Assembly: GCA_934215405.1 (NCBI GenBank) | Contig: CAKPZU010000094.1 | Span: 1 to 8,623, forward strand | Direction of reading: 5' to 3' | DNA length: 8,623 nucleotides | Source of the DNA: an uncultured Bacilli bacterium | Lineage (GTDB): Bacteria; Bacillota_I; Bacilli_A; RFN20; CAG-631 | Part shown: in pieces, positions 6,361 to 8,623 of the stretch | How positions within the stretch are numbered: position 1 is the stretch's first letter | How the letters are laid out: every line of letters begins with the position of its first letter | Program-made: the position numbers and the translations under genes | Notes under the pieces: model-generated | The model's database searches: none | Told to the model about the DNA's origin: nothing | The model's input: the letters and a program-made list of their open reading frames with translations, nothing else

Positions 6361-7059
6361 TTATTTTGTATCGCTTCTATTAACTTTTATTATTTTATTT
6401 GAAAAAACAAGCTTTTTTATTATAGCAATTGTAAGCAAGAAAATTGCAAGAATACATAAAGTGATTATAATTCCCAGAATTGATTTATTATAAATATTAG
6501 CCCCCATAGAATTCCAAATAATAATTCCCGGAATTCTAGACAAGCAATAAACAAGCAAAATTCTTTGTGGCTTTAATGGCGTTAATCCTGCGGCATACAT
6601 TAATATATCCTTTGGAACAAATGGTAAATTGCAAAAAACAAACATTGATAAAAAGCCAGTATTAGAGCTCATGAAATTAACAATTTTATTTATTTTTTCT
6701 TTTTTTATAAACTTATTTATAAATGAATAGCCTAAACTCCTCGATATATAAAAAGTAATTATTGAGCCAATACAAACTCCAATAAATGACAATAGGCTCC
6801 CAAAAAATATATTAAAAACAAAGCCACCAGTAGCATTTATTATATCTCCCGGAATAGCAAAAATTACAACCTGGATAATTTGTAAAATAACAAACAAAAA
6901 TGCCCAAGCTATTTTATTTTTATTTGCAAGCTCTCTAATGTTTTCAAAATCAATTTTTTCTTTAATTTTTGGATAAAAAACAAAGCTACAAATAATAATT
7001 GAAGCTAAAAAAACTAATAATAGTATAAATTTTATTATATCTTTTCTATTAATTTTCAT
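6361..7059 (-). CDS. VTT-domain (TVP38/TMEM64, DedA-like) membrane protein
   Basis: This is an integral membrane protein of 232 residues with the start chosen here. An N-terminal helix (about 8-29) is followed by the VTT core: a helix leading into IPGDIINATGGF (69-80), a long helix (83-105) ending in SRSLGY, a re-entrant stretch with FCNLPFVPKDILMYAAGLT (142-160), LSRIPG (173-178) and a last helix (193-217). The Pro/Asp/AGLT and Arg-x-Pro motifs are those of the family. Relatives have been linked to lipid scrambling or membrane homeostasis, and the role here is unknown. An upstream in-frame ATG at 7074 is rejected because the ribosome binding site GGGAGGT overlaps it and stands six bases before the ATG at 7059. 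It probably shares a transcript with the Nudix gene and is divergent from the polymerase gene. Confidence 0.88.
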   Translation of the reverse strand: MKINRKDIIKFILLLVFLASIIICSFVFYPKIKEKIDFENIRELANKNKIAWAFLFVILQIIQVVIFAIPGDIINATGGFVFNIFFGSLLSFIGVCIGSIITFYISRSLGYSFINKFIKKEKINKIVNFMSSNTGFLSMFVFCNLPFVPKDILMYAAGLTPLKPQRILLVYCLSRIPGIIIWNSMGANIYNKSILGIIITLCILAIFLLTIAIIKKLVFSNKIIKVNRSDTK

Positions 7060-7065
7060 ATAATT

Positions 7066-7072
7066 ACCTCCC
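7066..7072 (-). promoter_or_regulatory. Ribosome binding site deciding the VTT-protein start
   Basis: GGGAGGT on the minus strand is six bases before the ATG at 7059. The earlier ATG at 7074 overlaps this site and would need another site that is not present. Confidence 0.75.
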
Positions 7073-7104
7073 ATATATTTTATGAAAGGCTATTGGGAAA
7101 ATAT

Positions 7105-7114
7105 GTAATATTAC
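7105..7114. promoter_or_regulatory. 10-bp palindrome in the divergent intergenic region
   Basis: GTAATATTAC is a perfect palindrome covering the expected -35 position of the polymerase promoter, which itself has no good -35. It lies between two divergent genes, so a dimeric regulator could bind there. It does not match the Gram-positive LexA box (CGAAC-N4-GTTCG). Short AT-rich palindromes also arise by chance. Confidence 0.25.
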
Positions 7115-7128
7115 TTATCGAATTAAAA

Positions 7129-7144
7129 TGCTATAATTATTACG
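7129..7144 (+). promoter_or_regulatory. Extended -10 promoter of the polymerase gene
   Basis: TGCTATAAT (TATAAT at 7132-7137) is an extended -10. The -35 position has no good match, which extended -10 promoters tolerate. The start would fall near 7144, directly before the ribosome binding site, so the leader is only about 14 nt. Confidence 0.6.
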
Positions 7145-7145
7145 C

Positions 7146-7150
7146 GGAGG
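7146..7150 (+). promoter_or_regulatory. Ribosome binding site deciding the polymerase start
   Basis: GGAGG lies seven bases before the ATG at 7158. A GTG at 7152, also in frame, is only one base after the site, too close to be used. Confidence 0.75.
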
Positions 7151-7157
7151 TGTGAAA

Positions 7158-8414
7158 ATGTCAAAAGTATACTTATGTATTGATTTAAAATGCTTTTTTG
7201 CCTCTGTTGAATGTGTCTTAAGAAATTTAGACCCGTTTAAAACTAATTTAGTTGTTGCTGATCCAACTCGTGGTAATGGAGCAATATGCTTAGCCATTTC
7301 ACCTAAAATGAAAGAACAGCATGTTAGAAATCGTTGCAGAATTTTTGAAATTCCTAAAGAAATAGAATACATAACTGCTATGCCAAGGATGAAAAAATAT
7401 ATTGAATTCTCAGCAAATATTTATGAAATATATTTAAAATATGTTAGCAAGGATGATATACTTGTTTATTCAATTGATGAATGCTTTTTAGATATTACTA
7501 GCTACTTAAAATTATACAATAAAAATGCTTTCGAGCTTGCTAAAATAATTATTGATGATGTTTATAAAAAAACAAACATTTGTGCAACAGCTGGTATTGG
7601 AACAAATATGTTTTTAGCAAAGGTTGCTCTTGATATTAGTGCAAAACATTCAAAAACATTTATTGGTTATTTAGATGAGAAGACATTTAAAAAGGAAATA
7701 TGGCATCATCAACCAATTACAGATATATGGAATATAGGACATGGTATAGCAAATAGACTTAAAAAATATGGCGTATATGATTTATATGGCATTACCAAAT
7801 TGAATGAAGAAATTTTATATAAGGAATTTGGTGTAAATGCTAAATTATTAATTGACCATGCTAATGGAATTGAGCCATGCAGCATTGAAGATGTTCATAA
7901 TTATAAAGCAAAAAGTAATTCTTTGTCATATAATCAAATACTATTTGAGGATTATAAATATGAAGATGCCTTTTTAGCCTTTAAAGAAATGATAGAATTA
8001 AATGTCTTAGATTTAGTTGATAAAAACCTAGTAACAAATTGTATATCATTTTATATTGGATATTCAAAAGATATAATTAAGCCAACTGCAATTTCTCAAA
8101 AGCTTGGTGAATATACAAATTCCTATTTTAAGCTTAACGAATATTTCATTACTCTTTTCAAAAAAAATGTTAATAAGAATTATTATATTCGAAGAATAGG
8201 AATAGGATTTAATAATGTTGTTGATGAAGCCTATCAATCATTTAATCTTTTTACAGATATTAAAAAAGAAGAAAAAGAGAAAAAGCTCCAAAAAACTATT
8301 CTAGATGTTAAAAAGAAATATGGTAAAAATTCCATATTAAAAGCAATGAATTTGCAAGAAAAAGCCACAACAATTAAACGTAATAAATTAATAGGAGGAC
8401 ATAATGGAGAATAA
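7158..8414 (+). CDS. Y-family translesion DNA polymerase (UmuC/UvrX-like)
   Basis: This 418-residue polymerase copies past damaged DNA. The palm carries Asp9 in DLKCFFASVE (9-18), with Phe14 in the steric-gate position that keeps out ribonucleotides, and Asp107-Glu108 in YSIDE (104-108), completing the catalytic acidic set. The finger segment has ADPTRGNGAICLAISPKMK (34-52). A helix-hairpin-helix-like WNIGHGIANRLKKYGV stretch follows in the thumb. Near the C-terminus QSFNLF (about 360-365) resembles a sliding-clamp-binding motif, and the end KRNKLIGGH is typical of Gram-positive UmuC/UvrX/YqjW-type proteins rather than classical DinB. All key residues are present, so it should be active. It overlaps the next gene by 11 bp. 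No LexA-type operator is visible at its promoter. Such pairs occur in chromosomes, prophages and conjugative elements, and nothing mobile is visible here. Confidence 0.93.
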   Translation: MSKVYLCIDLKCFFASVECVLRNLDPFKTNLVVADPTRGNGAICLAISPKMKEQHVRNRCRIFEIPKEIEYITAMPRMKKYIEFSANIYEIYLKYVSKDDILVYSIDECFLDITSYLKLYNKNAFELAKIIIDDVYKKTNICATAGIGTNMFLAKVALDISAKHSKTFIGYLDEKTFKKEIWHHQPITDIWNIGHGIANRLKKYGVYDLYGITKLNEEILYKEFGVNAKLLIDHANGIEPCSIEDVHNYKAKSNSLSYNQILFEDYKYEDAFLAFKEMIELNVLDLVDKNLVTNCISFYIGYSKDIIKPTAISQKLGEYTNSYFKLNEYFITLFKKNVNKNYYIRRIGIGFNNVVDEAYQSFNLFTDIKKEEKEKKLQKTILDVKKKYGKNSILKAMNLQEKATTIKRNKLIGGHNGE

Positions 8415-8623
8415 TAACTTTAGAGCAAAGCAATTTATGCCATTTGATGCCTTAAAGGGCTATAAAGAAGCAATAAAAGAAAAGCAAAAAATTGTTGTTA
8501 AAAAGAAAGAATTATCTGATGATGAATTGGAAATCTTATCAAGAAAAATACAACAAGTAAAAATTAATATGATAGTAAAAGTCATTTATTTTTCTAATAA
8601 TGAGTATATTCAAGTTACTGGCA
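8404..8623 (+). CDS. YolD-like protein, partial (cut by the window edge)
   Basis: The reading frame opens at ATG 8404, with AGGAGGA (8393-8399) five bases earlier, and stays open for 73 codons to the window end. The FMPFDALKGYKEAI stretch (11-24) and the following KKKELSDDELEILSRKI segment match the YolD-like family, whose members in Bacillota usually sit directly after a UvrX/UmuC-type polymerase, as here. The family is normally around 100 residues or somewhat more, so the missing part is probably short. Its molecular role is not well established, and a partnership with the polymerase is inferred from the repeated gene pairing and the 11-bp overlap. The sequence is rich in Lys and Glu and has no membrane segment. 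Confidence 0.82.
   Translation, partial: MENNNFRAKQFMPFDALKGYKEAIKEKQKIVVKKKELSDDELEILSRKIQQVKINMIVKVIYFSNNEYIQVTG

Noticed and set aside
7115..7372. Minus-strand open frame of 85 codons opposite the polymerase start
   Set aside because: It lies antisense to the conserved polymerase N-terminus, has no ribosome binding site of note and resembles no family.

Overview
The window is AT-rich, uses AGA-rich, A/T-ending codons and the standard bacterial code (TGG for Trp, TGA as a real stop in the second permease gene). Ribosome binding sites are Gram-positive (GGAGG type), the binding protein is a lipoprotein with a lipobox, and a Y-family polymerase gene is overlapped by a YolD-like gene. Together these suggest a low-GC Bacillota, probably an uncultured gut-type Bacilli or Erysipelotrichia-like lineage. 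The species cannot be named from sequence alone.

Layout. Six genes and a seventh upstream run on the minus strand. Read in their direction of transcription, they are a VTT-domain (TVP38/DedA-like) membrane protein and a Nudix hydrolase (7059 down to 5864), then a complete BMP-family nucleoside ABC importer: lipoprotein receptor (5705-4548), double ATPase (4360-2822) and two permeases (2829-1681, 1681-773). A chloramphenicol-acetyltransferase-fold protein (771-115) follows one base after the last permease stop. On the plus strand, a divergent unit begins at 7158: a Y-family (UmuC/UvrX-like) translesion polymerase, and overlapping its 3' end a YolD-like gene that runs off the right edge.

Regulation visible in the sequence. 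The receptor gene has its own promoter (TTGAAA, 16 nt, TATAAT). Its spacer contains a perfect DnaA-box 9-mer, and it is followed by a leader of about 100 nt that can fold into a long bulged hairpin just before a T-run, a possible attenuator. A strong intrinsic terminator separates the receptor from the ATPase gene, which has its own extended -10 promoter. The ATPase, both permeases and the acetyltransferase-like gene overlap or nearly touch and should be one coupled transcript. The polymerase has an extended -10 promoter with a very short leader and a 10-bp palindrome upstream, but no recognisable LexA box.

How the genes fit together. The importer should bring purine or other nucleosides into the cell. 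The Nudix protein may act on damaged or surplus nucleotides, and the polymerase/YolD pair acts in damage tolerance. The shared nucleotide theme is only inference. The least expected element is the CAT-like acyltransferase locked into the nucleoside-importer operon. I saw no clear wholly new system. The best leads are that gene, the DnaA box inside the receptor promoter and the structured leader.
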